Assembly (NCBI GenBank): GCA_013140935.1
Contig: JABFSD010000185.1
Coordinates: forward strand, 1 to 7,089
DNA length: 7,089 bases
From: Acidobacteriota bacterium
GTDB taxonomy: Bacteria; Acidobacteriota; Blastocatellia; RBC074
Direction of reading: 5' to 3'
Shown: piece by piece, positions 1 to 5,901 of the stretch
Numbering within the stretch: position 1 is the first letter of the stretch
Layout: each line of letters opens with the position of its first letter
Made by a program: the position numbers and the translations under genes
The notes under the pieces: model-generated
Seen by the model: only the letters and a program-made list of their open reading frames with translations
Database searches by the model: none
Told to the model about the DNA's origin: nothing

Positions 1-419
1 AACCGATTTTCGGCGATAACTCCGGCGGCTTGCAGGTCGCACTGACGATTGAAGAGATGGCGGCGATGCAATGGACGGAACCCATCGCGCTGGCTCAACG
101 CTATTTCAAGACGGATGGTTACGACCTGAAACTTTACGGCATCGGCGATCAGGTCTGGGGCGTACGCAAAGAGTCGCCCTTCAATCCGCGCGAAACCAAT
201 GCGCTCTCGCAAGCCGGACTCGTCGAAATTTCGCCCGAACTGCAAGACCTCGGACGCCGCTGCGGCAAGCTGTTCGGGTTGGATTTGTACGGAGTGGATA
301 CCATCGTCACCAGCGAAGGCGTACTGGTCATTGAAATCAATGACTATCCGAATTATACGGGCGTGCCGGATGGCAATGAGCGGCTGGCGGATTACGTTGA
401 ACAGCAAGCGAAGCAATGA
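1..419 (+). CDS. ATP-grasp family protein, 5'-truncated by window edge (ATP-grasp copy 1)
   Basis: This is the C-terminal part of an ATP-grasp enzyme whose start lies upstream of the window. The frame is open from base 3, and bases 1-2 (AA) fit a Lys codon, giving K-P-I-F-G-D-N-S-G-G, the ATP-binding lysine and flexible loop seen as K-P-F-W-G-A-S-Q-G in copy 2. It continues with YDLKLYGIGDQVWGVRK (ATP-grasp core strand), [10 protein letters not shown], and the metal/ATP-binding segment EINDYPNYTGVPD. An in-frame TTG at base 30 is not the true start, because family motifs precede it. The family uses ATP to form an acyl-phosphate, or in the ITPK branch to phosphorylate a polyol; the substrate is unknown. 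Here the F-P-G of the other three copies is Y-P-N, so this copy may differ in specificity. The stop overlaps the next start as ATGA, which suggests translational coupling. ATP-grasp membership is secure; function is not. Confidence 0.9.
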   Translation, partial: PIFGDNSGGLQVALTIEEMAAMQWTEPIALAQRYFKTDGYDLKLYGIGDQVWGVRKESPFNPRETNALSQAGLVEISPELQDLGRRCGKLFGLDLYGVDTIVTSEGVLVIEINDYPNYTGVPDGNERLADYVEQQAKQ

Positions 420-970
420 TTGACCACGACGTTTCTTACATTCAGACGATCAAGAACGTGCTTTCGCCCGAAGAGTGCGCAGCTTGGATTGAGCGCATCA
501 AAGCGAACAATCCAACCAATGCGCCGATCACAACGACCGAAGGCGAAACACTCGACACGGATATTCGCAACAATCGCCGTGTGATGTTCGATGACCCTGA
601 AAGCGCAAAACTTCTGTTTGAACGAGTGAAGCGATACGCACCGCCGCGCTGTTTTGGTTGGAAACTCGTGGGCGCGAATGAGCGGTTGCGCTGTTACGAG
701 TACCAACCGGGTCACTATTTCAAACCGCACATGGATGGCCCGTTCGTGCGTGACATCAAAGAACAGAGCTATTACACGTTTATGGTTTATCTGAATCACG
801 ACTTTGCCGGAGGCGAAACGAGTTTCATGACCGAACCCGAAAAAGTCATCGTGCCCGAAACAGGTATGGCGCTACTCTTTCAGCATCCCATCATTCACGA
901 AGGTTGCCCGGTGCGCGTCGGAACGAAATACGTGATTCGGACTGATTTGATGTACCGCAATACAAGATGA
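416..970 (+). CDS. 2-oxoglutarate/Fe(II)-dependent dioxygenase, prolyl 4-hydroxylase-like
   Basis: This 184-residue protein is a cytoplasmic (no signal peptide) non-haem iron oxygenase of the P4Hc type. Such enzymes couple oxidative decarboxylation of 2-oxoglutarate to hydroxylation of a substrate. The double-stranded beta-helix motifs are all visible: RCYEYQPGHYFKPHMDGP with the H105-x-D107 iron ligands, MVYLNHDFAGGETSF (residues 123-137), and HEGCPVRVGTKYVIRTD with distal iron ligand H161 and K171 at His+10, the usual 2-oxoglutarate carboxylate anchor. The iron facial triad is therefore complete and the enzyme is probably active. Both ends overlap their neighbours by ATGA junctions, so it is likely translated with the ATP-grasp and VOC genes. 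The substrate could be a free metabolite, a product of the ATP-grasp enzymes, or a protein residue; the sequence does not say which. Confidence 0.92.
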   Translation: MIDHDVSYIQTIKNVLSPEECAAWIERIKANNPTNAPITTTEGETLDTDIRNNRRVMFDDPESAKLLFERVKRYAPPRCFGWKLVGANERLRCYEYQPGHYFKPHMDGPFVRDIKEQSYYTFMVYLNHDFAGGETSFMTEPEKVIVPETGMALLFQHPIIHEGCPVRVGTKYVIRTDLMYRNTR

Positions 971-1347
971 ACCTGAACCAAGTCACAGTCCCTGCGTTGG
1001 ATGTCGCCGCTTCGATTGCGTTTTATCAGCGGCTTGGCTTGCGCTTGATCGTGCATACGCATTCGGCTTATGCGCGCTTTGAATGCCCTGGTGGTGGCAC
1101 AACGTTTTCGATTCATCAGGTTGACGAATTGCCGCGAGGCACAGGCATCGTCGTTTATTTTGAATGCGTAGATTTAGACGCGCGCGTCGCTGCGTTGAAA
1201 GCTGACGGCCTTGTGTTTGAAAGCGAACCGACCGATCAATCGTGGCTCTGGCGCGAAGCCTATTTGCGCGACCCGGCAGGCAATCGCATTTGTTTGTATT
1301 TCGCAGGCGCGAATCGGCTCAATCCGCCGTGGCGACTGAATGAGTAA
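967..1347 (+). CDS. VOC superfamily (glyoxalase/bleomycin resistance/dioxygenase fold) protein
   Basis: This 126-residue protein has the paired beta-alpha-beta-beta-beta layout of the vicinal oxygen chelate fold. Module one runs VTVPALDVAASIAFYQRLGLRL (residues 6-27) to FSIHQ (47-51). Module two runs VVYFECVDLDARVAALKADG (62-81) to LRDPAGNRICLYF (100-112), the last being the classic VOC C-terminal signature. Members isomerise, cleave or simply bind small metabolites, often using a metal. Here the strand after D-P-A-G-N reads R-I-C-L-Y, with Cys where many metal-dependent members carry Glu, so metal catalysis is uncertain and a binding or self-resistance role is possible. The start ATG overlaps the dioxygenase stop (ATGA), and the next gene begins 2 bases after its stop, which places it inside the operon. 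The specific substrate is unknown. Confidence 0.88.
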   Translation: MNLNQVTVPALDVAASIAFYQRLGLRLIVHTHSAYARFECPGGGTTFSIHQVDELPRGTGIVVYFECVDLDARVAALKADGLVFESEPTDQSWLWREAYLRDPAGNRICLYFAGANRLNPPWRLNE

Positions 1348-1349
1348 AG

Positions 1350-1715
1350 ATGAAACCACTCATGATTTTAGTCGCTGGCCCTTATCGCTCCGGCACGAAC
1401 GACGACCCGGCGCTGATCGCTGCGAATGTGAAGGCGATGAATGACATGGCCTTGCGGCTCTTTCGCGCAGGGCATCTGCCGGTGTTGGGTGAGTGGTACG
1501 CCTTGCCGTTGATTGAACACGCGGGTTCGCAACGCATCGGCGACGAGGTCTTCAACGAAATCTTTCATCCGATCTCGCGGCGTCTCGTAGCCCAATGCGA
1601 TGGCTGTTTGCGCATCGGCGGCGCTTCGAGCGGAGCCGATGAAATGGTTGCGTTGGCGCGTGCGAACGGCAAACAAGTGTTTTTCAGTTTTGAGGAAATC
1701 CCCCAAGTTGGTTAA
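1350..1715 (+). CDS. DUF4406 / nucleoside 2-deoxyribosyltransferase-like protein
   Basis: This is a 121-residue small Rossmann-like protein. The N-terminal LVAGPYRSGTNDDP (residues 7-20) and the C-terminal half CDGCLRIGGASSGADE followed by MVALARANGKQVFF match the pattern of DUF4406 and the related nucleoside 2-deoxyribosyltransferases. That pattern is an A-G-P-[YM] start, then C-D-x-x-L-x-[IL]-x-G-x-S-x-G-A-x-x-E. E98 sits where the deoxyribosyltransferases carry their catalytic Glu in the G-x-x-x-E segment; this is a positional guess. GEWYALPL (residues 47-54) is typical of this subgroup. Members bind or cleave nucleoside-like ligands, but DUF4406 proteins largely lack assigned functions. 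It starts 2 bases after the VOC stop with a weak ribosome-binding site, so it probably depends on coupling. Its presence hints at a nucleotide or nucleoside-like intermediate, which is only inference. Confidence 0.82.
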   Translation: MKPLMILVAGPYRSGTNDDPALIAANVKAMNDMALRLFRAGHLPVLGEWYALPLIEHAGSQRIGDEVFNEIFHPISRRLVAQCDGCLRIGGASSGADEMVALARANGKQVFFSFEEIPQVG

Positions 1716-1718
1716 GGA
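1714..1718 (+). promoter_or_regulatory. Ribosome-binding site of ATP-grasp copy 2
   Basis: AAGGA overlaps the TAA stop of the DUF4406 gene and sits 7 bases before the ATG at 1726. It fixes that start and implies that ribosomes ending on the upstream gene can re-initiate here. Confidence 0.6.
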
Positions 1719-1725
1719 TTGAGCT

Positions 1726-2517
1726 ATGAACATCGGCGTTATCTCTACGAAAGAAAAAGCAGGCCGCAGCGGTTCGGTGATGCAGCAGGCGGCTGACTTG
1801 CTCATCGCGCGCGGGCATCAGGTCGAGATGATTTATCCCGACGCGCAATGCAATGACGTAGCCGCCATCGCCAACCAACACGACTTGTATCTGCTGAAAG
1901 CCGGAACTGAAACGGCGCTCGGTTACGCGGGCTTGTTGCACGGCTTGGGCGCGCGCATTCTCAATCCATACCCGACGGTCGTGTTGATGAAAGACAAGAT
2001 TCTTTCGACGCAAGTCTTGCAACGCGCGGGCGTACCGCTGCCCGAAACTTTTTTTGCAGGCAAGGCCGAACAGTTGACCGGCTTGCTGAAAGACGGGCCA
2101 CTGGTCGTCAAACCGTTTTGGGGCGCTTCGCAAGGACGCGGCGTGCAGATGGTTCACAGTGAACGCGATCTGGAATCGCTGACGACGACCGATTTGTTTT
2201 TCGCGCAACGGCTGCACAAACCGGACGGGCGCGATTACAAGCTCTATGTCATCGGCGAAAAGGTTTTTGGCGTACGTCGCGTTTGGCCGCCCGTTACGCT
2301 CGAAGACAAGCTGGGCGAGGCTTTCGAGGTGTCGGACGAGATGAAACAGATTTGCTTGGCGTGCGGCAAGGCCTTCGGCATTGATCTTTTCGGGCTGGAC
2401 ATCATCACGTCAGACGGCAAGCCTTACGTGGTGGACATCAATACGTTTCCGGGTTTTAAGGGCGTGCCGGAAGCTGCTTCGCTGCTAGCTGATTATCTTG
2501 CTAACTATTCGAACTAA
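1726..2517 (+). CDS. ATP-grasp family protein, ITPK/RimK-like (ATP-grasp copy 2)
   Basis: This complete 263-residue protein is soluble and lacks a signal peptide. It has an N-terminal pre-ATP-grasp Rossmann-like domain (MNIGVISTKEKAGRSGSVMQ; DLYLLKAGTE at residues 53-62), then KDKILSTQVLQRAGVPLPET (89-108). The ATP-grasp core follows: VVKPFWGASQGRGV (127-140), DYKLYVIGEKVFGVRR (170-185), GIDLFGLDII (218-227) and VVDINTFPGFKGVPEAA (235-251). The D/N pair of the D-I-N motif is the expected Mg-ATP ligand set. Eukaryotic ITPKs, as I recall them, carry the same D-I-N-x-F-P-G-Y ending and a Y-K-V-F-V-V-G-E strand. RimK-type glutamate ligases usually end E-V-N-x-x-P-G and are the other candidate family. 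The substrate is unassigned. A good ribosome-binding site lies at 1714-1718. It is the last gene of the compact 1-2517 unit, and a hairpin begins 5 bases after its stop. Confidence 0.93.
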   Translation: MNIGVISTKEKAGRSGSVMQQAADLLIARGHQVEMIYPDAQCNDVAAIANQHDLYLLKAGTETALGYAGLLHGLGARILNPYPTVVLMKDKILSTQVLQRAGVPLPETFFAGKAEQLTGLLKDGPLVVKPFWGASQGRGVQMVHSERDLESLTTTDLFFAQRLHKPDGRDYKLYVIGEKVFGVRRVWPPVTLEDKLGEAFEVSDEMKQICLACGKAFGIDLFGLDIITSDGKPYVVDINTFPGFKGVPEAASLLADYLANYSN

Positions 2518-2521
2518 TCCT

Positions 2522-2592
2522 CCCACGAAGCCACACGAAGGGAACACGAAGTTATCGCCAATCTTCGTGCCTGCTTCGTGTGACTTCGTGGG
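2522..2592 (+). repeat. 71-base imperfect hairpin of three CACGAAG repeats per arm (REP-like)
   Basis: The left arm (2522-2551) contains CCCACGAAG, CACACGAAG and CACGAAG; the right arm (2563-2592) contains their complements in reverse order. Pairing gives 9 bp, one C-A mismatch, 9 bp, a 4-base internal mismatch, then 7 bp closing an 11-base loop (TTATCGCCAAT). No T-run follows, so a classical intrinsic terminator is unlikely. It nearly fills the 96-base gap between ATP-grasp copies 2 and 3 and stops 10 bases before the GAGG ribosome-binding site at 2603-2606. Possible roles are an mRNA-stability hairpin, a transcription-attenuating structure, or a non-autonomous mobile palindrome. Confidence 0.85.
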
Positions 2593-2613
2593 CAAAATGA
2601 TCGAGGTCAAATA

Positions 2614-3438
2614 ATGAAACTCCACTTTATGATCGTCCGTCGCGTTCCGCCCGTACCCTCGCCCGTGTTGGTCGAGATGTATGAAATTTTGCGCGGGCGC
2701 GGATACACCATTACCGAAGACATCGCCGAAGAAATTCTGCAACGGCCTGATACGCTTGAGCCAGTAGCCGATATGTATGTGCTGAAATCGCATACGGAAC
2801 TCGCGCTCGCGCTCGCGGGCATCTTGCATGTGCAAGGCGCGAACATTCTGAATCCGTTCGCTTCGTGTTCGCTGATTCAAAGCAAGATCATTACGTCGCG
2901 CTTGTTGCTCGAAGGCGGTGTGCCTGCGCCGAAATCGTGGACGACGGGCGATTTGAGTCTGGCGAAAGAGTTGGTGAAAGAGCATCCGCTCATCATCAAG
3001 CCGCACATGGGGCATCGCGGCGCAGGCGTGAGTTTGTGCAAGACGCCCGCAGACATTGACGCGCTGTCCGCGCCGGTGACGCCGATGATTATTCAGGAAG
3101 CGATTCCCGGTCACGGCGAAGACCTCAAAATCTATGTCGCGGGCGAACAGGTGCATGGCGTGCAAAAGCCTTTCTCTGAAACCAGCTTTTCCGTACCCGG
3201 TCGCCCTGTGCCGATCAGTGATGAGGTGAGAGAGCTTTCGTTGAAGGTCGGCAAGGTCTGCGGCTTAGGGCTTTATGGTTTGGACATCATCGAAAGTGAT
3301 CGCGGGCCTTTTGTTGTCGATGTGAATTACTTTCCCGGTTACAAAGGCGTAGAAGGTGCGGCGGGGATGATTGCCGATTACATTGATGATTATGCGCAAG
3401 GCAAAGTTAGCCTGACACCGCCCAACCTGAAAGCGTGA
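2614..3438 (+). CDS. ATP-grasp family protein, closest of the set to ITPK motifs (ATP-grasp copy 3)
   Basis: This complete 274-residue protein starts at an ATG 7 bases after GAGG (2603-2606). Its N-terminal domain holds [19 protein letters not shown] (residues 53-71) and [17 protein letters not shown] (76-92). The ATP-grasp core has [13 protein letters not shown] (127-139), [21 protein letters not shown] (158-178), [11 protein letters not shown] (183-193), SDEVRELS (202-209), [12 protein letters not shown] (217-228) and [17 protein letters not shown] (234-250). The order VQ[KR]P...F-S, then S-D-E-V-x-E-L-S, then G-x-x-L-[YF]-G-x-D-I-I and D-x-N-x-F-P-G-Y matches what I remember of animal ITPK1 almost point for point. 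I infer ITPK-like ancestry. RimK-like ligase activity remains possible, and the real substrate is unknown. A short tail after residue 262 is not conserved in the other copies. The stop codon lies inside the start of a tandem repeat. Confidence 0.93.
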   Translation: MKLHFMIVRRVPPVPSPVLVEMYEILRGRGYTITEDIAEEILQRPDTLEPVADMYVLKSHTELALALAGILHVQGANILNPFASCSLIQSKIITSRLLLEGGVPAPKSWTTGDLSLAKELVKEHPLIIKPHMGHRGAGVSLCKTPADIDALSAPVTPMIIQEAIPGHGEDLKIYVAGEQVHGVQKPFSETSFSVPGRPVPISDEVRELSLKVGKVCGLGLYGLDIIESDRGPFVVDVNYFPGYKGVEGAAGMIADYIDDYAQGKVSLTPPNLKA

Positions 3439-3479
3439 TGAGAGTTATGGGAGCGATGAGAGTTATGGGCAGGATGAGA
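3437..3479 (+). repeat. 18-bp tandem repeat between ATP-grasp copy 3 and the MFS gene
   Basis: GATGAGAGTTATGGG occurs identically at 3437-3451 and 3455-3469, and a third partial unit GATGAGA lies at 3473-3479, giving a period of 18. The array contains the last two bases of the upstream TGA stop and supplies the AGGA at 3471-3474 that serves as ribosome-binding site for the MFS gene. Its 15-base unit is an imperfect inverted match (13 of 15) to 3547-3561 inside the MFS coding region. Confidence 0.85.
3471..3474 (+). promoter_or_regulatory. Ribosome-binding site selecting a TTG start for the MFS gene
   Basis: AGGA lies 7 bases before the TTG at 3482. No ATG or GTG is available in frame upstream, and the first internal ATG (residue 66) would remove the first membrane helix. 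This TTG is therefore the best start. Confidence 0.5.
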
Positions 3480-3481
3480 TT

Positions 3482-4792
3482 TTGACTGAGCAAGACGATA
3501 GCAAATCCAATAAAGCTGACGATCAATCAGCGGCAGTCCCATCGCCCCCATTACTCCCATCACCCCTATCACCCCCATCAGCCTCGTCGCTTTACGTCAT
3601 CTTGGCGGAGGGTTTTTTATCGCGCCTGAGTTTCGGCGTCATCGGCTTTGTGCTGCCGATCTTTGCTTTCAAGCGAATGGGCTTGAGCCTGACGCAAGTC
3701 GGTTTGTTGTTTACGTTGAGCTTGCTGGTCGAGCAACTCTTCAAACCCTTGATGGGATGGGTTGCCGATCACGTCGGACTGAAACGTACGTTCACCGTCG
3801 CCATCGCGTTGCGTTCGACGGTCGCGTTGCTGTTCATCTTTGCCACAGCGCCGTGGCAGATTTACGCGATCAGAATGTTGCACGGATTTTCCGAATCCTT
3901 GCGTGACCCTTCGGTGGGCGCGTTGATTGCGGAATACGCTGACAAGAAAAAGATGGCGTCGGCGTTCGCGTGGTATTCGTCTTTGAAAATGTCTGCGGGT
4001 TCGTTGGGGCAGGCGCTGGCCGGAGTTTTGTTGTATTGGTGGGCGGATGATTACGCGCGGGTCTTTCTCGTAGCGTTCGCGTTATCCATCCTGCCGCTGT
4101 CAGTCGTCGCGTGGTATTTGAAAGAACCGCCGCATCATCCATCAACAGAGGTGCCGTCAGAAAAAAATGGTAATGATCTTGATGAGTCGCTCACTGAACA
4201 GGCGAAACCCAAAACTTTAGAAAAATCGAATACTAGTTTGTTGCCGGTGTTGGTGCTTGGTTCGTTGATGACAGCGACGGCGATGATGATTAGCAAACTG
4301 TTTCCGGTGCTGGCTACGGAATATGCACACCTGAATGCCGCGCAGGCCGGATTGATTTATACCGTCGCGCCGCTGGTCACGATTTTCGCGGGGCCTGCGT
4401 TCGGCTGGCTGGCCGATAACGTAAGCCAACGCTTCGTCTTGCTGGTGCGCGGCTTTGCGAATATCGGTTCGTCGCTGTTGTTTTGGTTCGTGCCTACGTT
4501 TGGCGGACTCGCCGCAGGCAACGTGATTGATGCGCTAGGCAAGGCGGCGTTTCGTCCGGCGTGGGGCAAGCTGATGGCGCAGGCGATGAATGCCGACCGC
4601 CAACGTCGCGCGCGCGTGACCAGTTATTTCGGGCTGGGCGAAGGCATCGGCGAGACCGTTGGGCCATTGTTGGGCGGATGGCTCTGGCAATATCACGGCG
4701 TTGCAGCAATGCTGGGCGTCAGAGTCGCGTTAGCCGCCGTAGCTGAAATTTATGCGTTGATCGTAGCGCGAACAAGTACCGCAAAAATTTAG
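3482..4792 (+). CDS. Major facilitator superfamily (MFS) transporter
   Basis: This 436-residue inner-membrane protein fits a 12-helix MFS layout. Six helices lie between about residues 37 and 212, a charged cytoplasmic loop spans about 214-252, and six more helices lie between about 253 and 430. The MFS motif A between helices 2 and 3 is visible as GWVADHVGLKRTF (92-104) and recurs in the second half as GWLADNVSQRFVL (308-320), which marks the internal duplication. RDPSVGALIAEYADKKKMASA (141-161) resembles the loop 4-5 segment of drug and metabolite exporters. The substrate is unknown. In context it could export a product of the cluster or import a substrate. The first 36 residues are hydrophilic and then Pro/Ser-rich (VPSPPLLPSPLSPPSASS) and are unlike the rest: they are encoded by a 9-bp tandem repeat. 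The TTG start is supported by AGGA at 3471-3474 but is less certain than the gene itself. Confidence 0.92.
   Translation: MTEQDDSKSNKADDQSAAVPSPPLLPSPLSPPSASSLYVILAEGFLSRLSFGVIGFVLPIFAFKRMGLSLTQVGLLFTLSLLVEQLFKPLMGWVADHVGLKRTFTVAIALRSTVALLFIFATAPWQIYAIRMLHGFSESLRDPSVGALIAEYADKKKMASAFAWYSSLKMSAGSLGQALAGVLLYWWADDYARVFLVAFALSILPLSVVAWYLKEPPHHPSTEVPSEKNGNDLDESLTEQAKPKTLEKSNTSLLPVLVLGSLMTATAMMISKLFPVLATEYAHLNAAQAGLIYTVAPLVTIFAGPAFGWLADNVSQRFVLLVRGFANIGSSLLFWFVPTFGGLAAGNVIDALGKAAFRPAWGKLMAQAMNADRQRRARVTSYFGLGEGIGETVGPLLGGWLWQYHGVAAMLGVRVALAAVAEIYALIVARTSTAKI
3538..3582 (+). repeat. 9-bp tandem repeat (CCCATCACC type) inside the MFS 5' coding region
   Basis: Five successive 9-base units are CCCATCGCC, CCCATTACT, CCCATCACC, CCTATCACC and CCCATCAGC. 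Because the unit is a multiple of 3, the frame is kept and the array encodes a Pro/Ser/Leu tract. The complement of 3547-3561 matches the upstream repeat unit at 3437-3451 at 13 of 15 positions, so the two arrays are inverted relatives able to fold together around the MFS start. Confidence 0.85.
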
Positions 4793-4853
4793 CCACGAAT
4801 TCACACAAATTTTCACGAATCGGGCTTCGTGTTAATTCGTGAAAATTGGTGGC
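4792..4853 (+). repeat. Palindromic hairpin after the MFS stop codon
   Basis: AATTTTCACGAAT (4808-4820) pairs perfectly over 13 bp with ATTCGTGAAAATT (4835-4847) around a 14-base loop. Outside it GCCAC (4792-4796) pairs with GTGGC (4849-4853), leaving an unpaired left-side bulge. The loop contains CTTCGTG, the same core as the hairpin at 2522-2592. No T-run follows the stem, so it looks more like a dispersed palindromic repeat or an mRNA 3'-end stabiliser than a clean terminator, though it could slow or end MFS transcription. Confidence 0.8.
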
Positions 4854-4859
4854 AAGACT

Positions 4860-4911
4860 TTTTCCACAAACATTCACAAGAAATTCACCGCGAATTCACA
4901 ACTTATCCACA
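4860..4911 (+). promoter_or_regulatory. Pair of DnaA-box-like 9-mers upstream of ATP-grasp copy 4
   Basis: TTTTCCACA at 4860-4868 and TTATCCACA at 4903-4911 lie on the same strand, 43 bases apart, in an AT-rich 150-base gap. The second is the exact E. coli-type DnaA box consensus; the first is a common variant in other phyla. No dnaA, dnaN or partition gene is nearby, so an origin is unlikely. They could be DnaA regulatory or titration sites, or chance products of the surrounding TTCACAA-rich sequence. Confidence 0.35.
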
Positions 4912-4941
4912 GAGTTTCCCACAATCTGAAAGGCATCTCTT

Positions 4942-5790
4942 ATGCGTATCTGTTTTCTGATGGAACCCCCGCGCAGCACAACGTCGGTTACTTACGACGT
5001 GCTGAACGGACTCAAGGCGCGCGGCGCTGACGTAGAAATCGTCACCGAACGCAGCGGTTTGATTGATCTCGAAAATTTCAAGTTCGATTACGACGCTTAT
5101 CTCTTTAAGTCGCATTCGCCGCTGGCCGAATCGCTGGCCGCTGCCGCGCATTATCGTGAAGGCACGTTGCTCAACGAATATCCGGCGACGATGAAGGTTC
5201 GGGACAAAGTGCTGACTTGTACGATGTTGTTACAGGCGGGCATCCCTACGCCGCGTACTTTTGTGACAGATTCGATTGAGACGTTGCGCGACGTAGTGCA
5301 GAAAATGCCCATCGTCGTGAAGCCCTGGCGCGGTCGTCGCGGAATGGGGATCGAAATTTGCAGGGACGAAGCCGCGTTTGACGCGCTCGTTGCACAACGC
5401 GCCAGTGACGACACCGCAGCCGATGATGACGGCGGTGAAGACGGCACGGCGTTGGGCGAGCGATTGATCTTTGCGCAGGAATACGAAGAACACGAGCCTT
5501 ATGATTACAAGGCGTATGCGATTGGTGATTATGTCCACGCCATCAAACGCATTTTTCCGGCAAAAACCAAAGAGGAAAAGCTGGGAACGCCCGTCGGCAA
5601 CGATCCTGAACTCGAAGACCTGGTGCGGCAGTGCGGCAAAGTCTTCGGGTTGGATCTTTACGGCGTTGACTTGGTGAAGACGCCAAAAGGTTACTCGGTG
5701 ATCGAAGTGAACTGCTTTCCAGGTTACAAAGGCGTACCCGAAGGCGGCGAGCGCATCGCCGAGTTTATTCTGAAACGTATTAAGGCTTGA
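4942..5790 (+). CDS. ATP-grasp family protein with acidic insert (ATP-grasp copy 4)
   Basis: This complete 282-residue protein starts at an ATG preceded by GAAAGG (4928-4933), 8 bases upstream. Its N-terminal domain has [12 protein letters not shown] (residues 49-60) and [21 protein letters not shown] (86-106). The ATP-grasp core has [15 protein letters not shown] (125-139), [17 protein letters not shown] (187-203), [10 protein letters not shown] (236-245) and [17 protein letters not shown] (253-269). Relative to copies 2 and 3 it carries about 20 extra residues (roughly 152-172) with an Asp-rich stretch [13 protein letters not shown], placed between the ATP-binding loop and the adenine-binding strand. 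It ends E-V-N, as RimK-like ligases do, but keeps F-P-G-Y-K-G like the ITPK-like copies. It is probably transcribed from its own leader, since 149 bases with a hairpin separate it from the MFS gene. The substrate is unknown. Confidence 0.93.
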   Translation: MRICFLMEPPRSTTSVTYDVLNGLKARGADVEIVTERSGLIDLENFKFDYDAYLFKSHSPLAESLAAAAHYREGTLLNEYPATMKVRDKVLTCTMLLQAGIPTPRTFVTDSIETLRDVVQKMPIVVKPWRGRRGMGIEICRDEAAFDALVAQRASDDTAADDDGGEDGTALGERLIFAQEYEEHEPYDYKAYAIGDYVHAIKRIFPAKTKEEKLGTPVGNDPELEDLVRQCGKVFGLDLYGVDLVKTPKGYSVIEVNCFPGYKGVPEGGERIAEFILKRIKA

Positions 5791-5901
5791 ACTTCGTATA
5801 CGATTTCAGACAAACTGCGCTCCCCTGCGCGTGGCTGGCAAAGCCCGCCTTCTGCTTCCTCCCCTGAGACGGCTGAACTGCCAACCTATAAATTAATAAA
5901 T

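Noticed and set aside
392..799. 135-codon minus-strand open frame
   Set aside because: Antisense to the dioxygenase gene, whose iron-binding motifs are complete.
1684..2217. 177-codon minus-strand open frame
   Set aside because: Antisense to ATP-grasp copy 2, with no family resemblance and no ribosome-binding context.
2522..2592. CRISPR array or intrinsic terminator
   Set aside because: The repeats are short, imperfect and arranged as one palindrome without spacers, and no T-run follows the stem.
2485..3165. 226-codon minus-strand open frame
   Set aside because: It lies antisense to ATP-grasp copy 3, which has clear family motifs; its Arg/His-rich translation is typical of shadow frames.
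4860..4911. Replication origin
   Set aside because: Only two DnaA-like boxes and no replication or partition genes nearby; ordinary chromosomal gene context.
4839..5030. Short plus-strand open frame overlapping the hairpin and the start of ATP-grasp copy 4
   Set aside because: It begins inside the palindrome and overlaps a well-supported start in another frame; no recognisable product.
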